NCBI RefSeq assembly: GCF_004362015.1
Contig: NZ_SNWW01000005.1
Location: 354,075 to 418,074, forward strand
Source of the DNA: Flavobacterium chryseum
GTDB taxonomy: Bacteria; Bacteroidota; Bacteroidia; Flavobacteriales; Flavobacteriaceae
Length of the DNA: 64,000 nucleotides
Reading direction: 5' to 3'
In this document: positions 63,533 through 64,000 of the stretch, in pieces
How the letters are laid out: the number at the start of each line of letters is the position of its first letter
Position numbering within the stretch: position 1 is the first letter of the stretch
Made by a program: the position numbers and the translations under genes
Notes under the pieces: model-generated
The model's database searches: none
Told to the model about the DNA's origin: nothing
What the model saw: only the letters and a program-made list of their open reading frames with translations

Positions 63533-63925
63533 GGGGTCGACTGGTTTTGACAGCAAGTCGAATTGGAAAGTAAGCACGTCGAGCATTGAGACCTTGCTCG
63601 TAAATATAAGATCTTACAATTTTACACGGCGAAAATAACTACGCTTTAGCTGCATAATCTGAATTATAGTAAGATTAGCCACGTCCCTATCAGATAGGGA
63701 AGCTGGATTCTCCTTGAAAGCCTTGGTTTATGGCGGTCAATATAGGGGAACCGTAAAAGTAGACCTAGATTTCCATGAGCTTCGGGTGGATTTCGAAATT
63801 AAGAAGATAAGTGTTGAGTGGTTGTTCCTGACCTAGCTTAACATCGAAAATCTAATCAGGAAATAAACGCGTAGAAAGCTCTTTAGTTGCTTGTTTGGAC
63901 CCGGGTTCGATTCCCGGCGACTCCA
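63533..63925 (+). ncRNA. ssrA: Transfer-messenger RNA (tmRNA)
   Basis: Rescues stalled ribosomes and tags the unfinished protein. The 5' end GGGGTCG pairs with CGACTCC at 63918-63924 to form the acceptor stem, with A63925 as discriminator and no encoded CCA. The T arm CCGGGTTCGATTCCCGG is intact. The tag frame runs from GGC 63628 to the stop at 63655-63657 and reads GENNYALAA, a flavobacterial tag. A hairpin terminator follows at once. Confidence 0.96.
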
Positions 63926-63928
63926 CTA

Positions 63929-63952
63929 AAACCCCTGTAAATACAGGGGTTT
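63929..63952 (+). terminator. ssrA terminator
   Basis: AAACCCCTGTA/TACAGGGGTTT, a perfect 11-bp stem with a 2-base centre directly after tmRNA. No T-run follows, so it may instead be a processing hairpin. The last 48 bases of the window show no feature. Confidence 0.7.
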
Positions 63953-64000
63953 ACAATGAGTTCTTAATTTTAGAGAACAAAAAGTGAACAGAATTACAAA

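Noticed and set aside
1..64000. CRISPR arrays, rRNA operons, prophage or transposase genes
   Set aside because: No regularly spaced direct repeats, rRNA sequence, phage structural genes or transposases were recognised.

Overview
The window looks like chromosome of a Flavobacterium-type member of the Bacteroidota. Signs are the low GC, secreted proteins ending in type IX secretion (T9SS) sorting domains, an SprF-like protein beside an SprB-repeat adhesin, promoters of the Bacteroidota form (TTG, about 19 bases, then TAnnTTTG), few Shine-Dalgarno sites, and a tmRNA whose tag reads GENNYALAA. Much of it is ordinary core genome: purL, a long-chain acyl-CoA ligase, a fadN-fadA-fadE beta-oxidation operon behind a MarR regulator, carbonic anhydrase plus SulP transporter, dps opposite oxyR, mnmD, ilvE, an ECF sigma operon, kup, an rsmB-like methyltransferase, menE, arsC, a TonB-type receptor, fumC and ssrA.

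The accessory region of interest is about 8.6-17.9 kb plus a regulator at 23.7 kb. On the minus strand there is a compact RNA-repair cassette. Hen1 (terminal 2'-O-methyltransferase), an RNA ligase like the ligase module of bacterial Pnkp, and a T4 PseT-type polynucleotide kinase/HAD phosphatase follow one another with 2-3 base gaps. A second block behind its own promoter holds a first RlaP-type nucleotidyltransferase, an OLD-like ATPase with a TOPRIM domain, and a second RlaP-type nucleotidyltransferase. A periplasmic parvulin gene sits inside that block, flanked by 20-base direct repeats that look like an insertion scar. Upstream of hen1 lies a 118-base tRNA-like RNA gene. It has intact acceptor, D and T arms and a UUU (Lys-type) anticodon loop, but a 45-base stem-loop is inserted between positions 26 and 27. 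Beyond it is a divergent HD-superfamily phosphohydrolase.

Three nearly identical 19-base palindromes (TRCGCARYTATTTTGCGYA) lie at the promoters of hen1, the HD gene and a WYL-domain regulator gene 6 kb away. In the last two the right arm of the palindrome supplies the -33 TTG. I infer one regulon: a WYL repressor or activator controlling itself, the repair operon, the HD enzyme and perhaps the tRNA-like RNA. This is the strongest candidate for an under-described system here.

Layout: 0-8.6 kb, end of a secreted T9SS protein, purL, a small secreted protein, acyl-CoA ligase and a membrane protein. 8.6-17.9 kb, the RNA-repair island. 18.0-23.4 kb, SprF and a large PKD/SprB-repeat adhesin gene split by a frameshift. 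23.7-31.4 kb, the WYL regulator and the fad operon, with a four-helix-bundle gene flanked by inverted repeats. 31.6-41.9 kb, chitinase, small envelope proteins, a Cu/Zn-SOD-like lipoprotein, CA/SulP, dps/oxyR and mnmD. 42-53 kb, ilvE, an NTP pyrophosphohydrolase, the sigma operon, kup and the rRNA methyltransferase. 53-64 kb, menE/CPBP, arsC, the receptor, fumC, an AlaDH-like dehydrogenase, a serine hydrolase and tmRNA. Several intergenic stretches carry palindromic dispersed repeats. All assignments rest on reading the sequence and translations; no database search was run.
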